The position numbers were made by a program, and so were the translations under genes. A stretch of 32,746 bases of DNA. Origin: an uncultured beta proteobacterium (GTDB taxonomy: Bacteria; Pseudomonadota; Gammaproteobacteria; Burkholderiales; Burkholderiaceae_C). Under the pieces are notes generated by a model. The model had not been told where the DNA came from and ran no database searches. It was given only the letters and a program-made list of their open reading frames with translations. This document shows positions 26,363 to 32,746 of this stretch, one piece after another. The DNA lies in contig CAILAY010000111.1 in assembly GCA_903832285.1 (NCBI GenBank), positions 1 to 32,746 on the forward strand, written 5' to 3'. The stretch's first letter is position 1. Each line of letters opens with the position of its first letter.

Positions 26363-27493
26363 CTATTTTCGCAGGGAAACTGCATCCCTTAAAAACTGAT
26401 CGCGGCCCCGGATACGAGCCACGATGCGCAGGTCGGGCCCGATCATGGCGGTGGACTTGAAGTCCAGCGGCAGCGCCTGCGACAATTCGGTGAGCGGACC
26501 GAAGCTGGCCATGTCGCGGCCCAGTCCGAGCAGTTTGGGCGCGAGGTACACGATCAACTCGTCCACCAGCCCCGCGCGCAGCAGCGAGCCGTTGAGTTTG
26601 TTGCCAGCCTCCACGTGCACCTCGTTGATTTCCCGTTCGGCAAGATCGCGCAGCATCGCCGCCAGGTCGACCTTGGCAGCGGAATTGGCCAGATAGAGCA
26701 CGGTCGCGCCGCGCGCTTCCAGCGCCTTCTGCCGGGACTCGTCCGGCACGGCGGCGTAAAAAATGACCTGCCGCTTCGCTTCGAACAGCAGCGCGTCGGG
26801 CGGCGTCTGCAACTGGCTGTCCACCACCACCAGCGTGGGCTGCCTGGGTGTGTCGATGCCGCGCACATCGAGTCGCGGATTGTCCTGCAGCACCGTGCCC
26901 ACGCCGCTGAGGACGGCGCAGGCGCGGGCACGCCAGGCATGACCGTCGGCGCGCGCCGCCTCGCCCGTGATCCACTGGCTCAGGCCATTCTCCAGCGCGG
27001 TCTTGCCGTCCAGCGAGGCGGCCAGTTTCATGCGCAGCCACGGTGCCTTCCTCAGCATGCGACTGAAGAACCCGATGTTCAGCTCCACGCATTCCGCAGC
27101 GCCGGGCCCCACGATCACCTCCACGCCGGCGGCGCGCAGGCGCGCAAAGCCCTGGCCCGCTACCAGCGGATTCGGGTCGGTGATGGACGCCACCACTTTT
27201 TTGATTCCGGCGGCAATTAGCGCATCGCAACAGGGGCCTGTGCGCCCATGATGCGCACACGGTTCCAGCGAGACATAGGCGGTGGCGCCTGCGACCGGGA
27301 GTCCGCGTGCGGTGGCATCGCGCAAGGCCATGACTTCGGCGTGCGGCCCTCCGGTGACCTGCGTTGCACCCATGCCCAGCAATTCGCCCGTGGCGCTGGT
27401 CAGCACGCAGCCGACGGCCGGGTTGGGCGGGCACAAGGGCCGCGCCAGTGCCGCCAGTTCACTACATCTTTTTACACAATCATCAGGTTTCAT
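26363..27493 (-). CDS. ribD: Bifunctional riboflavin biosynthesis deaminase / reductase
   Basis: RibD deaminates and then reduces the pyrimidine intermediate after GTP cyclohydrolase II. The 376 residues comprise a deaminase domain (1-150) with the zinc site His51-Ala-Glu53 and Cys79/Cys88 in PCAHHGRTGPC, and a reductase domain (about 150-376: RMKLAASLDGKTALENGLSQWITG, EVHVEAGNKLNGSLL). I chose the ATG at 27493 because homology begins at MKPDDCVKRC; the frame is open to 27616 but that part has no homology and would overlap the pilin promoter region. No Shine-Dalgarno sequence is apparent. It is the first gene of the nine-gene leftward run. No FMN riboswitch is visible in the 137 bp shared with pilE. 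Confidence 0.95.
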   Translation of the reverse strand: MKPDDCVKRCSELAALARPLCPPNPAVGCVLTSATGELLGMGATQVTGGPHAEVMALRDATARGLPVAGATAYVSLEPCAHHGRTGPCCDALIAAGIKKVVASITDPNPLVAGQGFARLRAAGVEVIVGPGAAECVELNIGFFSRMLRKAPWLRMKLAASLDGKTALENGLSQWITGEAARADGHAWRARACAVLSGVGTVLQDNPRLDVRGIDTPRQPTLVVVDSQLQTPPDALLFEAKRQVIFYAAVPDESRQKALEARGATVLYLANSAAKVDLAAMLRDLAEREINEVHVEAGNKLNGSLLRAGLVDELIVYLAPKLLGLGRDMASFGPLTELSQALPLDFKSTAMIGPDLRIVARIRGRDQFLRDAVSLRK

Positions 27494-27630
27494 ACAAGGC
27501 GTTGTAGATTGTTGGCCGACGAGGCGCCGATCTTGCCACTTATCCGGCGAGTTCTGCCGGTTGTCCGGTAACCCGGGCAAGGGCGTTGGCGGTCCGATAT
27601 GCTGCCTCATCTCCAAAAGAAGGAACCGCC

Positions 27631-28062
27631 ATGCGCGCCCACAAAGGTTTTACGATGATTGAACTGCTGATCGTGATCGCCATCATCGGCATCCTGGCAG
27701 CCATCGCGCTACCGCAGTATTCGGCTTACGTGACGCGCAGCAAAATTACCGAGGCGGTGGCGGGTCTGTCCGGCATGAAGGTCAGGATGGAGCAATTCTT
27801 TCAGGACAACCGCACGTATGCGGGTGCTTGCGCTGCTGGCACCGTGGCGCCGCTGCCTGCGGGACCCGCCGCAAAGTACTTCGCTTTTACCTGCCCCACG
27901 CTGACTGCGACCGCCTTCACTGTTACCGCTACGGGATACGGCAGCATGGCTGGATTTTCCTACACGATCGACCAGACCGACGCGCGGGCCACCACGGGCG
28001 TGCCAGCGGGTTGGACCTCCGCAGCTAACTGCTGGGTCCTCAAGGCGGACGGATCGTGCTGA
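27631..28062 (+). CDS. pilE: Type IV pilin (PilE-like minor pilin)
   Basis: The 143-residue prepilin has a short type IVa leader MRAHKG cut before Phe7 ([24 protein letters not shown]), with the Glu at position 5 of the mature protein that docks subunits. The globular part has cysteines at 67, 88, 134 and 143; the last two likely form the C-terminal disulfide loop typical of pilins. The short globular domain and position before fimT-pilV-pilW-pilX-pilY1 favour a minor pilin, but a major pilin cannot be excluded. ATG 27631 follows AAGGAA (27620-27625). An in-frame ATG at 27586 lacks leader logic. Confidence 0.92.
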   Translation: MRAHKGFTMIELLIVIAIIGILAAIALPQYSAYVTRSKITEAVAGLSGMKVRMEQFFQDNRTYAGACAAGTVAPLPAGPAAKYFAFTCPTLTATAFTVTATGYGSMAGFSYTIDQTDARATTGVPAGWTSAANCWVLKADGSC

Positions 28063-28640
28063 AGCCACGCACCAACTCCGGGTTCACGCTCATCGAGGCG
28101 CTGGTGGCCATGGCCATTGCCGCCGTGTTGATGGGAATGGCCTTGCCTTCGCTCATCGAGTATCAGGCGAACGCGAAGATCCGCTCTGCCGCCACCAATT
28201 TCAGCGCCGCGATGCAGTTCGCGCGCACGGAAGCGATACGACTCAACGGCAGCGCGGGCCTGATCCTGACTAGCGACGCGCCCGTGACGGCGAACGCCAA
28301 TACGGCCACGCCCAGCACCACCGGTCCGAACTGGATGGTGCGCTCGGCCAGCGCCGCCGCGCCGCCGGTTTACACCCTGATACAGGGCAAGGCGGCAACG
28401 GACGGCATGTCGCAGGTTTTGATCGATGGGGGTGCCTTGTCCAGTGTGAATTTCAACGGTCTGGGCGCCAGCGACCAGGCGGGGATCGCGTCCTTCAATA
28501 TTTCCAACCCCGGCGCCGGCACCTGCGTGGCAGTGGGCGGCAGCATGCGATGCCTGCGCGTGCAAGTGACGGTGGGCGGTCAGGTCCGGATCTGCGATCC
28601 AGTTGTGACGACGGCCGGCGATTCCAGAACCTGCAGCTGA
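28056..28640 (+). CDS. fimT: Minor pseudopilin FimT/GspH family
   Basis: The 194-residue protein has a class III leader cut after Gly9 ([26 protein letters not shown], Glu at mature position 5) and the GspH/FimT signature [18 protein letters not shown]. The C-terminal part has three cysteines plus a terminal CS. It starts with GTG at 28056 and overlaps the pilE stop (28060-28062) by 7 bp, so translation is coupled. FimT/FimU proteins help prime pilus assembly; FimT of some species binds DNA for uptake, which I cannot judge here. Confidence 0.9.
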   Translation: MLKPRTNSGFTLIEALVAMAIAAVLMGMALPSLIEYQANAKIRSAATNFSAAMQFARTEAIRLNGSAGLILTSDAPVTANANTATPSTTGPNWMVRSASAAAPPVYTLIQGKAATDGMSQVLIDGGALSSVNFNGLGASDQAGIASFNISNPGAGTCVAVGGSMRCLRVQVTVGGQVRICDPVVTTAGDSRTCS

Positions 28641-28648
28641 GTCATACC

Positions 28649-29161
28649 ATGAAAACTCTCCCACTCCAGTCAAGGCAGCGCGGCATGATGATGATCGAAG
28701 CGCTCATGGCCATCCTCATCTTCTCGCTTGGGATACTGGGCATGGTGGGCGTGAATGCACTGGCGGTGTCCTCGCAGTCGGACGCGCAGTACCGCACCGA
28801 TGCCAACGAATATGCCAATCAGATCATCAGCCAGATCTGGATTAACGCGGTGCGTGTCACCGATCCGGTCACGAAGGCGCCGACCGTCACGCCAGCGTCG
28901 TTGGACGCATTCAACCATCAAGGCACCACCAATGCCAATTGCACTTTTTCCGGCGCCGCCGCGACCAACCCTCTCGTCGCTCCCTGGGTTGCCTCGGTCA
29001 CGGCAGCGGGTAGCGGATTGCCAGGCGCCACAGCGGCCATGGTGCAAATCCTTGTGGAAAATACGGCGACCCAGGGCAATGACGTCACTGTCACCATCTG
29101 CTGGAAGGCGCCGGGCGATGCGGTAGCGCGCAAGCACGTCATGAAGTCGGTGATTCACTGA
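28649..29161 (+). CDS. pilV: Type IV pilus minor pilin PilV
   Basis: The 170-residue protein has the leader MKTLPLQSRQRG cut before MMMIEALMAILIFSLGILGMVGVNALAV, with Glu17 at mature position 5. The IEALMAILIFSLGILGM segment is typical of PilV/GspI. The ATG at 28649 lies 8 bp after the fimT stop; an open frame further upstream has no leader or homology. C-terminal VTVTICWKAPGD is the usual PilV ending strand. Confidence 0.92.
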   Translation: MKTLPLQSRQRGMMMIEALMAILIFSLGILGMVGVNALAVSSQSDAQYRTDANEYANQIISQIWINAVRVTDPVTKAPTVTPASLDAFNHQGTTNANCTFSGAAATNPLVAPWVASVTAAGSGLPGATAAMVQILVENTATQGNDVTVTICWKAPGDAVARKHVMKSVIH

Positions 29162-29168
29162 GCGCAGC

Positions 29169-30335
29169 ATGAAGAACGTACACACTGGCTTTCACCCGTC
29201 GCGCAATCGCGGCCTGTCGCTCATCGAGATTCTGGTGGGCCTGGCCATCGGCCTGATCGGGCTGCTGATCATGTTCCAGGTGTTCACGGCGTCGGGCGAG
29301 CGCGTGCGCACCACTACCTCGGGCACCGATGCGCAGATTGCAGGCACGCTGGCAATGTTCCAACTGGACCGCGACTTGCGGATGGCGGGTTGGGGGATTG
29401 GAGACGTTGGTGCCGCCGGCGGCTGCTCGGTGGAAGTTCACAATGGCAACGGCGCGCTGGCCAAGCCCGATTTCAATTTTGTGCTGACGCCGGTGAAGCT
29501 CATTCCCAACGCCACCCTTGGCGGACCGGTCCAAATCGCCGTCCTCTACGGCAATTCGTCCTACGTCGTCACCCAGCGGATATATTCCAATCCCTCCGCA
29601 TTCACCAAGACACTCGTCAGTCGGGGTGGATTCAATCTGGGCGACATTGTGCTGGTCACTGACGCTTTAGGCGCCAATTGCGCGCTGGTCGAGTTGACCG
29701 GCCCCCCACCCCCAATGTCTGACAGCGTCGTTGTAGAACACAATCAGGTAACCTACAAGAATTCCTACAGCGGCGCCAACGTGGCAGCAACCATGAACGC
29801 GGCGGCCGGCACTCCGGCGTTGACGGTTGGCGGTTTTGCCTACAACCTGGGACCGACACCGAGTCGCAATCTTTGGCAGGTGACGCCCGCGGGTGCAGCC
29901 AACCCCAATATGCTGGTTTGGAACAATACCCTGAGTTCGGATACGCAACTCGCGGTGACCGAAGGGATCGTGAATCTGCAGGCCGAGTACGGTGTGGACA
30001 CCAGCACCAGCACGCCGCCAACTGGAATCGTCGACAGTTGGACCAGCATCGCCCCGATCGACTGGACGAAATTGCTGGCCGTGCGCATTGCGATCCTGGC
30101 GCGCAGCCAGCAGTATGAAAAGACGGCCGTCACCACGGTACCGCCCTTTTGGGCCAACGACTATGGACCCGCTGCTGCCCAGTCGATCAATAACGGTGCG
30201 GGTCACAAGTTCCTCATGTTCAATGTCGACGGCACGGCCGACAGCGCACCGGGTAACGCCAACGACTGGCGCCATTACCGCTACAAGGTTTACGAGTCCA
30301 CCGTACCCTTGCTCAATCCGATTTGGAGCAAATGA
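29169..30335 (+). CDS. pilW: Type IV pilus assembly protein PilW
   Basis: The 388-residue minor pilin has a 15-residue leader ending RNRG, cut before LSLIEILVGLAIGLIGLLIMFQVF (Glu20, mature position 5). The segment IAGTLAMFQLDRDLRMAGWGIG is the PilW signature. The long C-terminal domain includes LLAVRIAILARSQQYEK, typical of the family. It starts 7 bp after pilV and ends in an ATGA overlap with pilX. PilW joins PilV and PilX in the tip-initiation complex with PilY1. Confidence 0.93.
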   Translation: MKNVHTGFHPSRNRGLSLIEILVGLAIGLIGLLIMFQVFTASGERVRTTTSGTDAQIAGTLAMFQLDRDLRMAGWGIGDVGAAGGCSVEVHNGNGALAKPDFNFVLTPVKLIPNATLGGPVQIAVLYGNSSYVVTQRIYSNPSAFTKTLVSRGGFNLGDIVLVTDALGANCALVELTGPPPPMSDSVVVEHNQVTYKNSYSGANVAATMNAAAGTPALTVGGFAYNLGPTPSRNLWQVTPAGAANPNMLVWNNTLSSDTQLAVTEGIVNLQAEYGVDTSTSTPPTGIVDSWTSIAPIDWTKLLAVRIAILARSQQYEKTAVTTVPPFWANDYGPAAAQSINNGAGHKFLMFNVDGTADSAPGNANDWRHYRYKVYESTVPLLNPIWSK

Positions 30336-31051
30336 TGAAGCTCTCACTGGCAGCAGGCATTTCGCTCCGGAGTCGAACGCACCCGGGTCGTCAGCGTGGC
30401 GTGGTGCTGTACGTCGCGTTGGTCGTGATGATCGTCATGATGCTCGCCGGTGTGGCGATGCTGCGTTCCGTGGGCGCCGGCGTGGGCGTGGCCGGCAATC
30501 TGGCATTCAAGCAAAACAGCACCAAGGCAGCTGACCGCGGCACTGATGTCGCAATCCCGAAGATCCTGGCGCTGGCAGCTTTGTCGACGAATCCATGGAC
30601 GGCATCGCCGACGCTGCCAACCGCTCCGCTATCGCCGCCATCGACGCCCCCGAATTTGACGGTGCTGGACGTGGACCAACCAGCCTATGGCTACACCGCT
30701 AACTGGGTTCCCGGCTTTGATCCGCTCGCAACTTACTCCGCCACGAATCCGGCCACCGTCGACTGGGCTGCCGCGCCGTTGGCGACCCCTGTGGGTGGTG
30801 ACGACGGCGCGGGCAATACGGTGCGCTATGTCATTCACCGCATGTGCAAGTTTTCCAACCTCGACACGTCCCCAGAATCGCTGGATCCCCTGTCCGGGGA
30901 AATGCAACAGTGCGTGGGCCACGGTGTCACCATCAGGCATGTCACCAAGGACGCCGGCTCGCCAGCACGGCAACTACCACTTTATCGAATAACCTCGCGA
31001 ACCGATGGTCCACGCAACACCGTGAGTTACGTGCAGGTGATGGTGTATTGA
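30332..31051 (+). CDS. pilX: Type IV pilus assembly protein PilX
   Basis: The 239-residue protein has a hydrophobic N-terminal helix after Gly23 (RQRG/VVLYVALVVMIVMMLAGVAML) and the PilX_N signature GVGVAGNLAFKQNS with AADRGTDVA. Mature position 5 is Val28, not Glu, which matches PilX/GspK-type tip pilins that cap the assembly. A Pro/Thr/Ser-rich stretch follows (about 95-110). GGAG at 30325-30328 precedes two adjacent ATGs (30332 and 30335); either may be used. The pilW stop lies between them (ATGATG). Confidence 0.9.
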   Translation: MMKLSLAAGISLRSRTHPGRQRGVVLYVALVVMIVMMLAGVAMLRSVGAGVGVAGNLAFKQNSTKAADRGTDVAIPKILALAALSTNPWTASPTLPTAPLSPPSTPPNLTVLDVDQPAYGYTANWVPGFDPLATYSATNPATVDWAAAPLATPVGGDDGAGNTVRYVIHRMCKFSNLDTSPESLDPLSGEMQQCVGHGVTIRHVTKDAGSPARQLPLYRITSRTDGPRNTVSYVQVMVY

Positions 31052-31070
31052 CGCAGCAGGAGTACAGAGC

Positions 31071-32746
31071 ATGAAGACGATTCAACACTTATGCGCCACG
31101 GGCGTCCTCAGATCACGGCTGGCCCGCCTTGCCGCCATGCTGGTGCTTGGCGTGATGTTCGCTGGGACGGCGGCCGCCACCGACATCGCGAATGCGCCGT
31201 TGAACAGTGCCGGGTCGTTGCAGGACAAGCCCAACATCATGCTGCTCATGGACACGTCGCAGTCCATACTTTTCGGCCACGCCCCGAATGCGCTGGAAGT
31301 GCTGACTTCGATTGGACTGCCACAGCACGCGCAGGCGATCGGCTACCGGGCCAACCAGTGCAATTCGATCTACTACAACCCGGCTACCCGGTACGAGGTT
31401 CCGGTGGACTCCACCGGAACACCGCTGATGACCAGCGCGCAGCAGGCGACCCTGTTTGGCGCCGCACCATACAACTACTATTCGCCCGGCATCGTGTCCT
31501 CGCCGAGCCTGCGCACGACGGTGGACCTGAACTCGCAATTTCAAGCCTTTGACAAGAACACCCGGGCCGACAACTCGACCAGCGGCAACGACCAGGAGCA
31601 GCGCGCCTATTACTACGTTTACACCGGCACGGTGGATGTGTCGGGAACGGCCGCGTATGCGAGCTCGCCCTGCACGGATGCCTACGGTGCCGGCACCGCC
31701 TACACGCCTTCGAGCCCGATACTCTCCTACACCGATCCAAGCGTGTCCAACAGCTATGGCACGATTCCGACAGCTGGCGGTTACTGGACGCGGGTGCTGG
31801 TGGGGCCCGTCGGTACGCCTGGCGTTACGGTGGACGAAACCCAGAACTTTGCCATCTGGTACACCTTCTACCGCACTCGCGTGGCCCTGACCAAGAGCGG
31901 CATCGGGCTCGCATTCAGTACCTTGTCGGAGGGCTATCGCGTCGGGCTCATCAACGGCAACCCGCTGCAACACAGCCCAGGTGTGCCTCCGGCAGCAGGT
32001 GCCTCAGTTGTCACCGGCACCTATACCACGCCCGGCAGTTACGTCCCGCTGAACGACTTCAATGCGACCCAGCGTGCGCTCTGGTATTCCAACCTTTATG
32101 CGCAGGTGCCCGAAGGTACGTCTCCCATGCGTGAGGGCCTGGCCCGCGTCGGGCGCCACTACGCCAACAAGGCCGACTCCATCAACACCGGCATGGGCCT
32201 GCAGTTCAACGGCGTGGGCGACACCTCGAGCTGTCGGCAGAACTTCACCATCATGACCACCGGCGGTTACTGGAGCAAAATTGCCGAGAGCGCCGGTCCG
32301 GTGCAGATCGACGGCACCACTCTGGTTGGCAACCAGGATGGGGATCTGACCCGCCAGGTGAACCCCTCGCAGGTGAACGGTGGCAGCCTTTTGGTGTCGC
32401 TCCAGCCCATGTACGACGGCGGTACCACCGGATCGACGGTCACCACCAACAAGTACAACACCTATGGCGCCACCAGTTGCAACACCAACCTGGTGACCCA
32501 ATCCACGAGCCAGACCCTGGCCAGCACTTCCGCCATGCAGCAGACCGTTTCTGCGGGCGCGATGCAGAGCACGTCGCAACTCAATATCACGACCACGGAC
32601 ATCACTCAGAGTACATCGCAGCTGACGCAGAGCACGGCGCAGACCACGCAGAGCACCTCGCAAATCAACCAGAGCACCTCGCAGCTCAACCAGAGCACGT
32701 CGCAACTGAACCGGAGCACTTCGCAGATCACGTCCAGCATACCGAC
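31071..32746 (+). CDS. pilY1: Type IV pilus tip adhesin PilY1 (5' part, cut by window edge)
   Basis: The frame opens at ATG 31071 with AGGAG 8 bases upstream and stays open to the window end (558 codons, no stop), so it is the N-terminal part of a longer protein. It begins with a signal peptide (about 1-36, cut near TAAA-TDIANAPL). A VWA-like domain follows with DKPNIMLLMDTSQS, whose Asp61-x-Ser-x-Ser65 matches a MIDAS metal site, and later SPMREGLARVGRHYANKAD and CRQNFTIMTTGGYW. From about residue 477 it turns into Ser/Thr/Gln repeats of seven residues, seen to the window end. The C-terminal beta-propeller expected in PilY1 is outside. Position after pilX supports the call. Confidence 0.92.
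   Translation, partial: MKTIQHLCATGVLRSRLARLAAMLVLGVMFAGTAAATDIANAPLNSAGSLQDKPNIMLLMDTSQSILFGHAPNALEVLTSIGLPQHAQAIGYRANQCNSIYYNPATRYEVPVDSTGTPLMTSAQQATLFGAAPYNYYSPGIVSSPSLRTTVDLNSQFQAFDKNTRADNSTSGNDQEQRAYYYVYTGTVDVSGTAAYASSPCTDAYGAGTAYTPSSPILSYTDPSVSNSYGTIPTAGGYWTRVLVGPVGTPGVTVDETQNFAIWYTFYRTRVALTKSGIGLAFSTLSEGYRVGLINGNPLQHSPGVPPAAGASVVTGTYTTPGSYVPLNDFNATQRALWYSNLYAQVPEGTSPMREGLARVGRHYANKADSINTGMGLQFNGVGDTSSCRQNFTIMTTGGYWSKIAESAGPVQIDGTTLVGNQDGDLTRQVNPSQVNGGSLLVSLQPMYDGGTTGSTVTTNKYNTYGATSCNTNLVTQSTSQTLASTSAMQQTVSAGAMQSTSQLNITTTDITQSTSQLTQSTAQTTQSTSQINQSTSQLNQSTSQLNRSTSQITSSIP
32607..32732 (+). repeat. Six 21-bp tandem repeats in pilY1 (heptad QSTSQLN)
   Basis: Six consecutive 21-bp units encode QSTSQLT, QSTAQTT, QSTSQIN, QSTSQLN, QSTSQLN and RSTSQIT (residues 513-554). 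Weaker copies start at residue 477 (32499), with one extra residue breaking the phase at 498. Codons vary between units at third positions, so the peptide is kept while the DNA drifts. Confidence 0.85.

Noticed and set aside
27586..27603. Possible sigma-54 promoter before pilE (TTGGC ... TGCT)
   Set aside because: The spacing between GG and GC is 11 rather than 10 bases and the flanking consensus is poor. Pilin genes often use sigma-54, so expectation could mislead here.
27494..27630. FMN riboswitch before ribD or ribBA
   Set aside because: The conserved RFN core blocks are not visible upstream of ribD, and ribBA overlaps ribE, leaving no room for one.
32004..32705. Leu/Arg-rich repeat protein frame on the minus strand
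   Set aside because: Its LRGAL-type repeats are the reverse reading of the PilY1 heptads, and PilY1 has a ribosome site, signal peptide and VWA motif.
1..32746. CRISPR arrays, insertion sequences, toxin-antitoxin or defence genes
   Set aside because: No spaced direct repeats of CRISPR type, no transposase frames and no recognisable defence genes were seen. Only the integrase marks mobile DNA.

Overview
The window looks like the chromosome of a GC-rich betaproteobacterium of the order Burkholderiales, most likely family Comamonadaceae (Rhodoferax/Polaromonas/Acidovorax-like). The reasons are the protein sequences themselves, a lipoyl domain fused to the E3 subunit beside aceEF, the DUF4124 protein, and two palindromic repeats of a kind I associate with that family. 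The family call rests on recognition, not on a search.

Layout. (1) Positions 1 to about 2028 are the end of an integrated element: the tail of an unknown gene, a terminator, and a complete tyrosine recombinase whose gene starts about 200 bp from the 3' end of a tRNA-Lys(CTT). The element extends out of the window to the left. (2) Positions 2100-8000 hold core and housekeeping genes: a small HxlR-type regulator, pyrD facing away from rpiA, then (reading leftward) folD-prlC and an exported DUF4124/glutaredoxin-like protein. (3) Positions 8016-11200 encode a FixL/FixJ-like two-component pair. It is divergent from aceE-aceF-lpdA (11392-17371), the three subunits of pyruvate dehydrogenase. (4) dnaE (17512-21048), probably with its own promoter and possibly a leaderless mRNA. 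(5) A tight leftward run of nine genes, ribD-ribE-ribBA-ribH-nusB-ybgC-tolQ-tolR-tolA (27493 down to 21075), joins riboflavin synthesis, transcription antitermination and the Tol envelope machine. (6) A rightward type IV pilus minor-pilin cluster, pilE-fimT-pilV-pilW-pilX-pilY1 (27631 to the window end), with pilY1 cut by the window edge.

How the genes work together. AceE, AceF and LpdA build one complex; both E2 and E3 carry a lipoyl domain of nearly the same sequence. RibD, RibE, RibBA and RibH cover riboflavin synthesis, but the GTP cyclohydrolase II half of RibBA lacks its zinc cysteines, so a separate RibA is expected elsewhere. TolQ/R/A form the proton-driven inner-membrane part of Tol-Pal (tolB and pal are not here). 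The pilins and PilY1 would prime and tip type IV pili.

Most of the window is ordinary core genome. I see no clear undescribed system. The observations most worth a second look are the heptad repeat in PilY1, palindromic repeats that have entered or border coding sequence (LpdA linker, YbgC N-terminus, aceF-lpdA gap), the tRNA-Lys island junction, the possible leaderless dnaE mRNA, and the exported glutaredoxin-like protein with a CxxxC motif.
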